DNA of 64,000 bases from Meira nashicola (taxonomy: Eukaryota; Basidiomycota; Exobasidiomycetes; Exobasidiales; Brachybasidiaceae): positions 6,448,013 to 6,512,012 of the forward strand of contig BCJU01000001.1 of the NCBI GenBank assembly GCA_001600355.1. Reading direction: 5' to 3'. This document shows positions 55,430-64,000 of this stretch, in pieces; positions within the stretch are counted from its first letter, which is position 1, and each line of letters starts with the position of its first letter. The position numbers and the translations under genes are program-made. The notes under the pieces are model-generated. The model was given only the letters and a program-made list of their open reading frames with translations, ran no database searches and was not told the DNA's origin.

Positions 55430-57778
55430 TCATACACACTTTTCACCCTCACTCCAGCCACCTCGCGGGATTCCTTCATTCCCATATCGTGGTGGTGCCC
55501 AACCAGAAGGTCCACGAGTGGATGTTTCGGGTAGATCCTCTCCATCATATGCTTGTGCAGGGTATGATGCCGAAAGTGCCAATTCGCGAGTATATGCGTC
55601 ATCCAAACCTTCACGAATGATGTATCCCTTTTTACCTAACCATCTTTCCACTCTCGCAAGATCTGCTTCTTCTAGCATGGCAGCATCCCCTCCTGACTTG
55701 TCTTCGTCATCTAGCACATCCACGTTTCCCTTTCCTCCTCCATCCAATGCCATAGTGGTCCAACCCACTAGCATCATTCCTGGCGGTCTCTGTTCTCCAC
55801 TCGCTGATAAAGCTTTTTCGATTCCTTCTAATGTAGAAGCAACCAGTCTTTGATCTGTAGAAGATGCACGTTCGATGATCGCGATTGGCGTATAAGGTGG
55901 AAAAGGCACACCAAGACGTACACCGGTTGGCATGTCTGCTGTTACTTCTCTTTCTCCTAATGAACTCTTCCAGCCATGGCAGAGTGTTTTGACAACATCA
56001 TGCAACCGTGCAACGCCCATCAAAATTACCAAACTACGACTGCGTTCATATCCTGGCAACCTTACACTCTTTCCACCTCTTCCAACACCAGTGCATAAAG
56101 TCATGCTATCAGCAGCTCCTCTTTGCGTAACGGGAATATTGAGTAAGAGAGGAGCGGCAAGAGCACTACTGATTCCTGGAATTACGGTCGTTTTGATACC
56201 TTCCCTTTCAAATGCCAAAATTTCCTCACCTCCACGACCGTAAACAAAAGGATCGCCTTGTTTGAGTCGAACGACGCATTTACCTTGTTTTGCAGCTTCT
56301 AGTGCTAATGCGATTAATTCGCTTTGGGCACCTTCTGCATTTCCTGGAAACTTGCGTGCGATATGCAAAGTTATGTGTTTTGGGATTAAAGATAAGATTG
56401 GAGAAGGGACCAATTTATCGGATAAAACAATGTTTGTATCTTTGGATGTTAATAATCGATAAGCCATTGCCGTCAACAGACCTGGATGACCAGGTCCTGA
56501 TCCAACAAGATAGATGTGTCCATTTTCGTTTGAATGCGAACTTGCAGGTTGTGGAATTGCTAAGCTGTGTTGAGAAGATGCTCGCCTTCCAGGGTTTTGA
56601 TCTACAGTTGCTGGTCGAGTATTATCTCTTCCTCTCGTTACTTCTTCATCTACCACATCAAGCGGTACAGGTGGTACATCACTTTTGTTCTCGACTGCAT
56701 ACGTTTCAAGTGCTCGTACCATATCCGGTTTTGAAAGAGATCCAAGGTATGCTATTGGCCAATATTCGCTCATTTGTGCAACCCAACGCATTCTTCGCTT
56801 TCTTTCTTCCATCAATCTTGCTTCCCTTGCAAGGATTCGTTCTGAAGCTGCTGCTACTCCTGCACTTATGTACTCTTTGCTTCCATTACCGATCTGTGGT
56901 ACAGGACTGTTGATGGGTGTTGTATCAAACGAGAGATCTTCTTCTTCAATCTCTTCCACATCACCGCTAAACGCTTTTCTACGTAAAGAAGGTTCTCTCG
57001 CACCGTTCTTTCGTCTTTCTTGTTTTCCCTTTGCCATCTCTCGCATATCACCTATTCTTTCTACCGCATCACCCACATTTCGAGGTAGACTTGATACAAT
57101 CTCTCTTCGTATTCGAGTTGCTAATCTACATCCACGTCCGTTTGTAGTTACTGCAATTTGCAATGATGAAGCTGATAGTGTTGAATTGGAAGTGATTGAA
57201 TTTTCTTCGCCCAATTTTGTAGCTGCAAATCGATGAGAAGCAGGAAAAGTGAAATCGCAAAGTTCAGGATGATCTGCAACATTTACAGGTATTCTTCTTT
57301 GGCGACAAAGTTGTACAACGATTTTAGCGCGTTCTAGAGGTGATAACTTGTCGGATGAAGAGGCAGATAGATTGTTCTCTTCATCGCCTGCGTGTAGAGT
57401 ATCACAAATACAAACGGCAAATACACTCCTGTGATCTTCATCCAATTGGTCCAACATTAGAGACCAGTCTGAAGGTGTGTCAAATTGAGGTGCTTGTTTG
57501 AACAAGCATTGATTGTTATTTATCCTCCACCGAACTTCTTCGCTTGTGTCTTGTACAGAAGCACAATCAACTCCAATCAAGACTGGAATTGCATCAGCTT
57601 CAAGAATATTTACGATTCGCGAAGCAGCCAATCGACGAGTACCTAGTACCAAGATCTTTTTACCGATCGGCCGAAATGCTAACATTAAAGAAGCACCCGT
57701 TGAAGGTGTAGCAAACGGATCTTCATACTGCACCGCATGTTGTTGCATTGTGACTGATGATGATCGTTTAGGGAACAA
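55430..57778 (-). CDS. MET1: Siroheme synthase fusion: Met8-like dehydrogenase plus uroporphyrinogen-III methyltransferase (Met1)
   Basis: A 782-residue fusion that should make siroheme, the cofactor of sulfite reductase, from uroporphyrinogen III. The N-terminal third resembles Met8/SirC: GKKILVLGTRRLAASRIVNI (Rossmann), IPVNVADHPELCDFTFPA with the catalytic-type Asp, and SLQIAVTTNGRGCRLATRIR. The C-terminal part, from about 419, is a CobA-type SAM methyltransferase: IYLVGSGPGHPGLLT, VVRLKQGDPFVYGRGGEE, TVIPGISSALAAP, NIPVTQRG, VILMGVARL and TPIAIIERASSTDQR. A Ser/Arg-rich insert (about 250-410) joins the halves. Whether the Met8-like half is fully active cannot be told. Gene starts at 57778 (MFPKRSSSV). 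Convergent with Rtc3, 79 bp between stops. Confidence 0.92.
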   Translation of the reverse strand: MFPKRSSSVTMQQHAVQYEDPFATPSTGASLMLAFRPIGKKILVLGTRRLAASRIVNILEADAIPVLIGVDCASVQDTSEEVRWRINNNQCLFKQAPQFDTPSDWSLMLDQLDEDHRSVFAVCICDTLHAGDEENNLSASSSDKLSPLERAKIVVQLCRQRRIPVNVADHPELCDFTFPASHRFAATKLGEENSITSNSTLSASSLQIAVTTNGRGCRLATRIRREIVSSLPRNVGDAVERIGDMREMAKGKQERRKNGAREPSLRRKAFSGDVEEIEEEDLSFDTTPINSPVPQIGNGSKEYISAGVAAASERILAREARLMEERKRRMRWVAQMSEYWPIAYLGSLSKPDMVRALETYAVENKSDVPPVPLDVVDEEVTRGRDNTRPATVDQNPGRRASSQHSLAIPQPASSHSNENGHIYLVGSGPGHPGLLTAMAYRLLTSKDTNIVLSDKLVPSPILSLIPKHITLHIARKFPGNAEGAQSELIALALEAAKQGKCVVRLKQGDPFVYGRGGEEILAFEREGIKTTVIPGISSALAAPLLLNIPVTQRGAADSMTLCTGVGRGGKSVRLPGYERSRSLVILMGVARLHDVVKTLCHGWKSSLGEREVTADMPTGVRLGVPFPPYTPIAIIERASSTDQRLVASTLEGIEKALSASGEQRPPGMMLVGWTTMALDGGGKGNVDVLDDEDKSGGDAAMLEEADLARVERWLGKKGYIIREGLDDAYTRELALSASYPAQAYDGEDLPETSTRGPSGWAPPRYGNEGIPRGGWSEGEKCV

Positions 57779-57890
57779 GCCAAAAAAAATATTTTTTTAA
57801 AGATTTGTGATAGAGCTAAAATAATTGGTTGATTTGTGTATTTTTATAGATAAGATTAGAGACCCTGCTGATCAGCTAATGAAACACAAG

Positions 57891-57900
57891 ACGCGTTTGT
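57891..57900 (+). promoter_or_regulatory. ACGCGTTTGT element upstream of REV3
   Basis: ACGCGTTTGT lies 103-112 bp upstream of the REV3 start and 113 bp from the divergent MET1 start. It matches ten bases of the elements at 33978 and 50368. An ACGCGT (MBF) box is expected for a DNA polymerase expressed at G1/S; this is inference. Confidence 0.45.
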
Positions 57901-58002
57901 GCTAGTAAAATTCATTGTTCATACAGATTTCCGAATCTTTATTGTGGAGAAACACCATCACAGGTATGTGGCCGTTAAGAAAGTTAAGATGACGATGCCG
58001 CA

Positions 58003-61000
58003 ATGCCTTCTTTTACCAGGTCCAGTCAAAATTCGGACGTAAATCAAGATGTGAAAAGCGCGACGACTGCTGCTTCCGTTCCAACGCCTTTGTTTCGTGT
58101 TCGATTGATCAATATAGATCATGTTCTCACTGCTCCTGGCCCTTTGGATAGGGCAGAAAGTGCATTCAATTCACCAGGTCAACTATTGAGAAAGGTTCCC
58201 GTCATTCGAATCTTTGGTGCAACTCCAGCTGGTCAAAGGGTATGTGCTCACATACATGGCGTATTTCCATACTGTTATGTACCTTATAGAGGTAGCTTGA
58301 AACCCGATTCAGTCCTATCTTACATTCATCGACTCGGAAGGGAGCTCAACATCGCCATCGCAGCATCTCTTCGAAGAGATCCAAATGATATGGATAAAGC
58401 GCAATTCATAGCAGCGATTCACTTATGCAAAGGTGTTCCATTTTATGGCTATCATGTCGGCTGGCGATACTTTCTCAAGATTTCTTTTGTTGACCCTAGT
58501 CAAAATGTACGGATTGCTACAATTCTCCAAAGCGGAAAGGTGATGGGAACAAAATTTCAGCCGTATGAGGTGCATATACGATACAATTTACAGTTCATGT
58601 TGGACTTCAACTTGTATGGATGTGATTACGTGGATTTGGAGCATGTCATGTTCCGCTTACCCCTTCCAGAAGCTGATCCGTTTCGCTCGCAAGAGAGTAA
58701 TGATGGTGTTGACGGTCAATTGAAACAGTGGAACAGCGGCACTATTCCCGCACAATTAGTCCAGCACGACAATATCATGAGGAACTCATATTGTGCTCTT
58801 GAGATTGACTGTCATTGCATTGATATTCTCAATAGACTACGACTCTCCAGTCGAAATCAACACAACACATTCGACGAGACAACAGTTTTGCAAAAGCGTA
58901 CAGGTCAAAAATTGGTTCCAAGTTTGACTGGTCTATGGGAAGAAGAACAAATTCGCCGAATAAATGCAGGTCTTTCTCCCACAATTCCCGAACCAGATAC
59001 ATCCGGTGATCAACGAAAGTTTGCAGAAGATGAATCACCCAAATGGCTAGCAGCAGAAAGGCATGAATCGATGATGCAGTTCAGAAGGGAGAACGAAGAG
59101 AAACTTTTGCAACCAGGTGACAGATCCAAGAACACATTCACAAAAGTGACAGCTTTGGATGCACACATTGTCACCACTTTTGATAGCATTCTTCTGATAC
59201 ATGGTTTTGACAAACACAATGCACGACCTGATGGGGGAAGTACTTCAGATGTAAGTGCATCTCAGACAGTTTACAATTTGGAAAAGAGATTATCACAAGG
59301 GTTCTCCCCTGTAAAAACTACCGCGGGCGCCTCTCCCTCCAACAGCAAAGAAGTTGAATCAAACGGCAGTGAAAAGCAGCCTACACCGATCTTTGCAGAT
59401 ATGGATCTAGCATTCTTTTCGAGCCAGGCATTTCAAAAGCATATGAATAGAAACGAAAAAGAAGTTCAATCTACAGAGAGAGCAGATGATGAATCGGATG
59501 AGGAAGAAAGACAAAAGCAGAAAGAACGGAAATCGAACCATATTCAGACAAATTCTGTTCACAGTTCTTCACCCGCAAAGTCTCCGTTCAAGCGTAAGAG
59601 AAATCGCGACGAAACTACGTCTGGCGAAGGAACACAATCGGGTAGTAGAACAAGAGTACGTTTTGACGAAAGTTCATTTGCGTCTAAAGTATCTGTCGTT
59701 GACAACAAACAAGTTCAATGGGTCTATGGTGCCCGTGCTCCAACAAGATCTGAAGTGTTGGATTCTTTTCCTTACTTTGGTTTGCCGATCGTGGAGCACA
59801 AAGATCCATACTTCTCCAATCCATTCGACGTTCCCAAAGCACGAGAATATGCCGGTAGAACTTTTGCATTTGCATCCGTCACCCTTCCTCACTTGCAGCC
59901 TTTTGATGAGGCAAGCAAGGCGAACGAAGTGGACGGTAAACACATGCGTCAATGGGAGTTTGGTAAATTACCACCAGCACGATCAGAGCTGAAAGAATGG
60001 GCAAAGGAAGAGTCCATAGCTTCTTCTCAGCGTACGAGAGATCGTCAAAGACGTTTTGTAACACAGAGACCTGCAATAACGCAAGCACCCACGTTTGGAT
60101 TCAAACTAAGTCAACGTGAAAAAACTTCACTCGTGCAACGTGGCAAACAACATATGACAATCTTGGCTGTTGAAATTTTGGTGTGTACTCGAGGAACACT
60201 TCATCCAGATCCTGCCAAAGATGCGATTCAAGCGATTGCTTATTCCTTTCAAAACGAAGACGAGACATTGGATGATACAGGAAGCAGACCCGGCCTACGA
60301 TCCGGATTGATTATCTTGCAATCCAACACAGAAGCCATCAACCCCAATCGTCTCGGCATCTCACATTTAGCTGTGGAAATGGTTGACTCAGAGCTGGATT
60401 TGTTCAATGCTCTGATTGATCTTGTACGACTATTTGATCCTGAGATTATTGTTGGTTACGAAATTCATTCGGCATCTTGGGGTTATCTTATAGAAAGAGC
60501 AGCATCGCATTTCAATTACGATCTCACAGTCGAGATCGGACGGGTCAACTCATTCAGTACTGGAAGTCGGGATGATCGTTGGGGAGCAACACAATACTCC
60601 AGCTTACGTTTTACAGGCCGTCATACCCTAAACATTTGGAGGCTGATGAGAGGAGAGCTGGCATTGAATGTTTATTCGTATGAGAATGTCGTCTTTCATC
60701 TTTTGCGTAGGAGGGTTCCGAAATTTGATTATCAAACCATTACACAATGGTACAACAGCAATGTACCACATCAACGAGGACGAGCGCTATTGTACTGGAT
60801 AGAAAGGGTAGAAACAGATCTTGAGCTCATTGAAACCTCTGAAATGGTCTTTCGAACGGCCGAATTTGCTCGTATTTATGGTATTGACTTCTTTTCGGTT
60901 ATTAGTAGAGGCTCACAATTCAAAGTCGAGAGCGTCATGTTCAGAATCGCAAAGCCAGAAAGTTTTGTCCTGCCATCACCGAGTCAACAACAAGTGGGCA

Positions 61001-62727
61001 TCCAAAATGCTGCTGAAGATTTACCGTTGGTCATGGAACCCTTGAGTGCGTTCTACAAAGGGCCTGTATTGGTTTTGGATTTCCAGTCATTATACCCAAG
61101 TGTGATGATTGCGTATAATATCTGCTACAGCACATGTTTGGGTAGAATTTCAAAGTTTAGGGACAGTTGGAAGCTCGGCTATACGTCTCATGATCTTCCG
61201 CGAGGTTTGTTTACAATGCTGGAAAAAGATTGTTTCACAGCACCAAACGGTATCCTTTATGCCAAATCACACGTTCGTAAATCCCTACTAGCAAAGATGT
61301 TGACAGAAATCCTGGATACCCGTGTTATGGTAAAGGCAAGCGTAAAAGGCAACAAACATGATCGAGCTTTCGTACGATTACAAAATGCTCGTCAATTGAG
61401 TCTGAAGTTGTTGGCAAATGTTACTTATGGCTACACTAGTGCAACTTTTTCTGGAAGAATGCCGTGTGTTGAAATTGCTGATAGCATCGTGAGATATGGA
61501 CGAGAAACTCTTGAGAAAGCAATTGAAACGATTCATGGAACATCGCAATGGGGCGCACAAGTGGTATACGGAGATACTGACAGTTTGTTCATATATCTCG
61601 AAAATCGTACAAAAGAAGAAGCTTTTCGAATCGGCAATGAAATCGCAGATACAATCACTGCCAATAATCCTAAACCAATCAAGCTCAAGTTTGAAAAGGT
61701 ATATCTTCCCAGCGTTCTTTTAGCAAAGAAGAGATATGTCGGATTCATGTATGAATCTCTTTCGGATGTCGTCCCTGCTTTCAATGCAAAGGGAATAGAA
61801 ACTGTTCGTAGGGACGGCTTTCCCGCTCAGCAAAGAATGGTAGAAGCGTGCATTCGAATCTTGTTTCGAACGCAAGATTTATCTCAAGTGAAAGCATATT
61901 GTCAACGTCAATGGATGAAAATTCTTCAAGGCAAAATTTCCATTCAAGATTTCACATTTGCAAAAGAGGTTAAATTGGGAAGCTATAGTGAAAATGGAGT
62001 ACCGCCACCTGGAGCAGCTTTAGCTGCCAAGAGAATGCTGATCGATAAGCGAAGTCAATGTCAATATGGAGAACGGGTGCCGTACGTAATCAGTCAAGGG
62101 GCAGGCAAGTCGAGACTGATTGACTTGGCTCGTGATCCGATGACGATGCTCAAAGATCGACGTCAAACGATTAATGGGTTGTATTATATCACCCGTGGAA
62201 TTATTCCACCTTTAAGTCGAATTTTCAACTTATTGGGAGCGGACGTTGAATCTTGGTTTCGTGAATTGCCAAAGGTGAATGCGACTTTGCATTCGCTTGC
62301 CGCTTTGATGCGTGATAGGCAAGCATCATCCTCTACAACCACAAAATCGGCTTTGGCAGCCGGACTAGGATTGGGAGGTGGAAGGTTGCTGGATCATTAT
62401 CGAGCAGATGTTTGTTTAATTTGCCGATCAACTTCGGAAAAGGACATTTGTTTGGATTGTAGACAAGCTGAATCGGCAACATCTTTTCAAGTAGAAAGCG
62501 ATTTGAAATTGTACGAAGAGCGTTCTTGGAGTATTGATCGAATTTGTTCTTCTTGTGCAAATGCGGATATAGCAAGTGAACGCACTCCTTGTGTGAATCT
62601 GGACTGTCCGGTGTTGTATGAAAAGTTCAAAACGCGAGATGAGTTGGAAGCTCGAATTGAACTGCAAAAGAGGTGGGAGGCAGGGACACAAAATGACTCA
62701 ATCGCTGCATCATTATTGCAGTGGTAA
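58003..62727 (+). CDS. REV3: DNA polymerase zeta catalytic subunit REV3
   Basis: The B-family polymerase for translesion synthesis past DNA damage. It has 1574 residues, close to yeast Rev3 (1504). The N-terminal domain has PLDRAESAFNSPGQL, PVIRIFGATPAGQRVCAHIH and CYVPY. The middle is low complexity. The polymerase core has motif A (DFQSLYPSVMIAYN, about 1026-1039), motif B (ANVTYGYTSATFSGRMPC, about 1138) and motif C (YGDTDSLF, about 1188) with two catalytic Asp residues, then KKRYVGFMYES. The C-terminus has the CysA/CysB metal sites from about 1470 (CLICRST...CLDC, then CSSC...CVNLDC), the second binding a 4Fe-4S cluster and Rev7/Pol31 in the family. The start ATG at 58003 is the first in frame. 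Confidence 0.97.
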   Translation: MPSFTRSSQNSDVNQDVKSATTAASVPTPLFRVRLINIDHVLTAPGPLDRAESAFNSPGQLLRKVPVIRIFGATPAGQRVCAHIHGVFPYCYVPYRGSLKPDSVLSYIHRLGRELNIAIAASLRRDPNDMDKAQFIAAIHLCKGVPFYGYHVGWRYFLKISFVDPSQNVRIATILQSGKVMGTKFQPYEVHIRYNLQFMLDFNLYGCDYVDLEHVMFRLPLPEADPFRSQESNDGVDGQLKQWNSGTIPAQLVQHDNIMRNSYCALEIDCHCIDILNRLRLSSRNQHNTFDETTVLQKRTGQKLVPSLTGLWEEEQIRRINAGLSPTIPEPDTSGDQRKFAEDESPKWLAAERHESMMQFRRENEEKLLQPGDRSKNTFTKVTALDAHIVTTFDSILLIHGFDKHNARPDGGSTSDVSASQTVYNLEKRLSQGFSPVKTTAGASPSNSKEVESNGSEKQPTPIFADMDLAFFSSQAFQKHMNRNEKEVQSTERADDESDEEERQKQKERKSNHIQTNSVHSSSPAKSPFKRKRNRDETTSGEGTQSGSRTRVRFDESSFASKVSVVDNKQVQWVYGARAPTRSEVLDSFPYFGLPIVEHKDPYFSNPFDVPKAREYAGRTFAFASVTLPHLQPFDEASKANEVDGKHMRQWEFGKLPPARSELKEWAKEESIASSQRTRDRQRRFVTQRPAITQAPTFGFKLSQREKTSLVQRGKQHMTILAVEILVCTRGTLHPDPAKDAIQAIAYSFQNEDETLDDTGSRPGLRSGLIILQSNTEAINPNRLGISHLAVEMVDSELDLFNALIDLVRLFDPEIIVGYEIHSASWGYLIERAASHFNYDLTVEIGRVNSFSTGSRDDRWGATQYSSLRFTGRHTLNIWRLMRGELALNVYSYENVVFHLLRRRVPKFDYQTITQWYNSNVPHQRGRALLYWIERVETDLELIETSEMVFRTAEFARIYGIDFFSVISRGSQFKVESVMFRIAKPESFVLPSPSQQQVGIQNAAEDLPLVMEPLSAFYKGPVLVLDFQSLYPSVMIAYNICYSTCLGRISKFRDSWKLGYTSHDLPRGLFTMLEKDCFTAPNGILYAKSHVRKSLLAKMLTEILDTRVMVKASVKGNKHDRAFVRLQNARQLSLKLLANVTYGYTSATFSGRMPCVEIADSIVRYGRETLEKAIETIHGTSQWGAQVVYGDTDSLFIYLENRTKEEAFRIGNEIADTITANNPKPIKLKFEKVYLPSVLLAKKRYVGFMYESLSDVVPAFNAKGIETVRRDGFPAQQRMVEACIRILFRTQDLSQVKAYCQRQWMKILQGKISIQDFTFAKEVKLGSYSENGVPPPGAALAAKRMLIDKRSQCQYGERVPYVISQGAGKSRLIDLARDPMTMLKDRRQTINGLYYITRGIIPPLSRIFNLLGADVESWFRELPKVNATLHSLAALMRDRQASSSTTTKSALAAGLGLGGGRLLDHYRADVCLICRSTSEKDICLDCRQAESATSFQVESDLKLYEERSWSIDRICSSCANADIASERTPCVNLDCPVLYEKFKTRDELEARIELQKRWEAGTQNDSIAASLLQW

Positions 62728-62782
62728 TGTAGAATATATGTACCATTATTTTCATCATCATTAAAATGACACTCATAAACAA

Positions 62783-62817
62783 TAGGTGTTCGCCATAATT
62801 ACAGTAGGTGTTCGCCA
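62783..62817. repeat. Two direct 13-bp repeats between REV3 and CK2 genes
   Basis: TAGGTGTTCGCCA occurs at 62783-62795 and 62805-62817, in the 103-bp convergent intergenic region, probably in overlapping 3' untranslated regions. No function is suggested. Confidence 0.6.
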
Positions 62818-62830
62818 AAATTCACACAAC

Positions 62831-63868
62831 TTAAGACGTTGATCCGGGTGGAATTTCTCCTTTCGCGGCAGCAGCCTTAACCGGTTCAAAGTAAGGATGA
62901 TCTTGGGCTTCCGCTGCTGTTAAACGCTCTTGATGGTCATAACGCAATAATTTGTCGAGGAAGTCGACCGATTCGTTAGAGATGTATCTTTGATTTTCTG
63001 TGGTAACGAACCTTGACCAAGGCCTTCTTTGCCATCTTCCGCTCAAAACGTCATCCAATTCGGGATCTAAATCGATTTCATACTTTTCCAAATAGGTATG
63101 GAAATCATCCGTTCCCAAAACACGAACAATCTTTTCCAATTGATTGCTGTTCGAATGACCATGGAAGAATGGCTCTTTACGGAAAATCATACTTGCAAAC
63201 ATGCATCCCAAACTCCACATATCCAAAGAATAATCGTATTCTTGGAAATCGACCAATAATTCCGGACCCTTGAAATATCTCGATGCAACTCGAACATTGT
63301 ACTCTGTATATGGATGATAGAATTCCGCCAGTCCCCAATCGATCAATCGCAATTTACGTTTCTCATGATCAATCATCACATTGTGAGGTTTGACATCTCT
63401 GTGCATGATTCCGCGAGAATGACAAAAGTCCAATGCTTTCAACAGCTCAAATATGTAGAATCGAACATCAAAATCGGTAAATTTGGGGTATAATGTCTTG
63501 AAGTCTGTATTATTAACGTATTCGGTAATGATCGAAGGCGTTTTGGATTGGGGATCTCTGACGACGTCTAAAAGTGCTACGACATTAGGACCGCCAGCCA
63601 AATTTTGGAGAATCTTGATCTCACGCTTAATCTTTTTCTTTTTGACAGGTTTGAGAACCTTGATGATACACTTTTCGGGAGAAGAAGCTCCTGCGACCAT
63701 AACTCCTTCAAACACTTCAGAATATTTTCCTCTTCCAACTTTTCGTAAGCATTCAAAGTTGTCTTGGGTCCCCCATTGTACGGCCAAGTTATCGTAATCC
63801 CACCATGATCGACCGAATTTGTCATTTGCGTTAGCATAGACTCGGGCAACGCTTCTTCCACCAGACAT
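62831..63868 (-). CDS. CKA1: Casein kinase II catalytic subunit alpha
   Basis: A Ser/Thr kinase of 345 residues, complete in the window and of typical length. The start at 63868 opens [19 protein letters not shown], followed by the CK2-specific [13 protein letters not shown]. The glycine loop is [12 protein letters not shown] and the ATP lysine is in [18 protein letters not shown], where the basic patch is the CK2 substrate-binding Lys cluster. [15 protein letters not shown] is the catalytic loop, [12 protein letters not shown] the DWG variant of DFG, and [16 protein letters not shown] the activation segment. C-terminal [19 protein letters not shown] completes the fold. The beta subunit is not in the window. 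Confidence 0.97.
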   Translation of the reverse strand: MSGGRSVARVYANANDKFGRSWWDYDNLAVQWGTQDNFECLRKVGRGKYSEVFEGVMVAGASSPEKCIIKVLKPVKKKKIKREIKILQNLAGGPNVVALLDVVRDPQSKTPSIITEYVNNTDFKTLYPKFTDFDVRFYIFELLKALDFCHSRGIMHRDVKPHNVMIDHEKRKLRLIDWGLAEFYHPYTEYNVRVASRYFKGPELLVDFQEYDYSLDMWSLGCMFASMIFRKEPFFHGHSNSNQLEKIVRVLGTDDFHTYLEKYEIDLDPELDDVLSGRWQRRPWSRFVTTENQRYISNESVDFLDKLLRYDHQERLTAAEAQDHPYFEPVKAAAAKGEIPPGSTS

Positions 63869-64000
63869 GATTGATGATGGTAGAAAGGAAGATGATGGTA
63901 ACTTGGGCGCGTGCGCCCGTTCATATCAAACGGCCATCAGGCGCGCGGCGCAGGCTAAAAGGCAAACCAACAACGCTAGGGTGCGAAGCGTTATCCGATA

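Noticed and set aside
1..64000. CRISPR arrays, insertion sequences, transposons, tRNA or rRNA genes, toxin or viral genes
   Set aside because: None was recognised by eye on either strand. A tRNA scan and a repeat-library search would be the decisive checks.

Overview
The window looks like a chromosomal segment of a basidiomycete fungus, most likely Ustilaginomycotina or a relative. Genes are tightly packed on both strands. Most are single long open frames, and the introns I could place are short (58-76 nt, GTGAGT/GTATGT donors, YAG acceptors). Core fungal genes are present (Rictor/TORC2, PalI/Rim9, Spo7, kynureninase, Met1-type siroheme synthase, cyanase). The best taxonomic pointer is a multi-PAM2 coiled-coil protein ending in GWW, the architecture of Ustilago maydis Upa2. 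I saw no rRNA, tRNA, transposon, viral or CRISPR-like sequence, and by eye the composition is uniformly somewhat AT-rich.

Layout. 1-1231: R2R3-Myb gene cut by the left edge (minus), then a 1.6 kb gap with no firm gene. 2846-6715: PLP-homeostasis protein, four-exon cyanase with a likely mitochondrial leader, LEA-like membrane protein. 6824-12546: cluster of three related alpha/beta-hydrolases around a small BCL7-like gene; two end in peroxisomal signals (AKL, SRL), one has lost its catalytic core, and one carries a reading-frame break. 13223-18228: secreted phospholipase B, Nse1, PNPO, COQ7. 18562-29092: Spo7-like, HP1-like, BET bromodomain and Upa2-like proteins. 29229-40564: MFS transporter, PalI/Rim9, sterol acyltransferase, Rictor. 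40602-48710: tRNA adenosine deaminase, trimethyllysine dioxygenase, kynureninase, a small coiled-coil protein, a degenerate kinase. 48811-63868: C2H2 factor, Cdh1, tail-anchored Old-Yellow-Enzyme-like oxidoreductase, Rtc3, Met1/Met8 fusion, REV3, CK2 alpha.

How the genes relate. There is no secondary-metabolite cluster. Small themes are vitamin B6 handling (PLPBP, PNPO, and PLP-dependent kynureninase), genome maintenance and cell cycle (Nse1, REV3, Cdh1, CK2), lipid metabolism (phospholipase B, sterol esterification, Spo7, peroxisomal hydrolases) and mitochondrial enzymes (COQ7, trimethyllysine dioxygenase, probably cyanase). Neighbours are often convergent with 18-103 bp between stop codons, or divergent from shared promoters; three promoter regions share the 10-mer ACGCGTTTGT.
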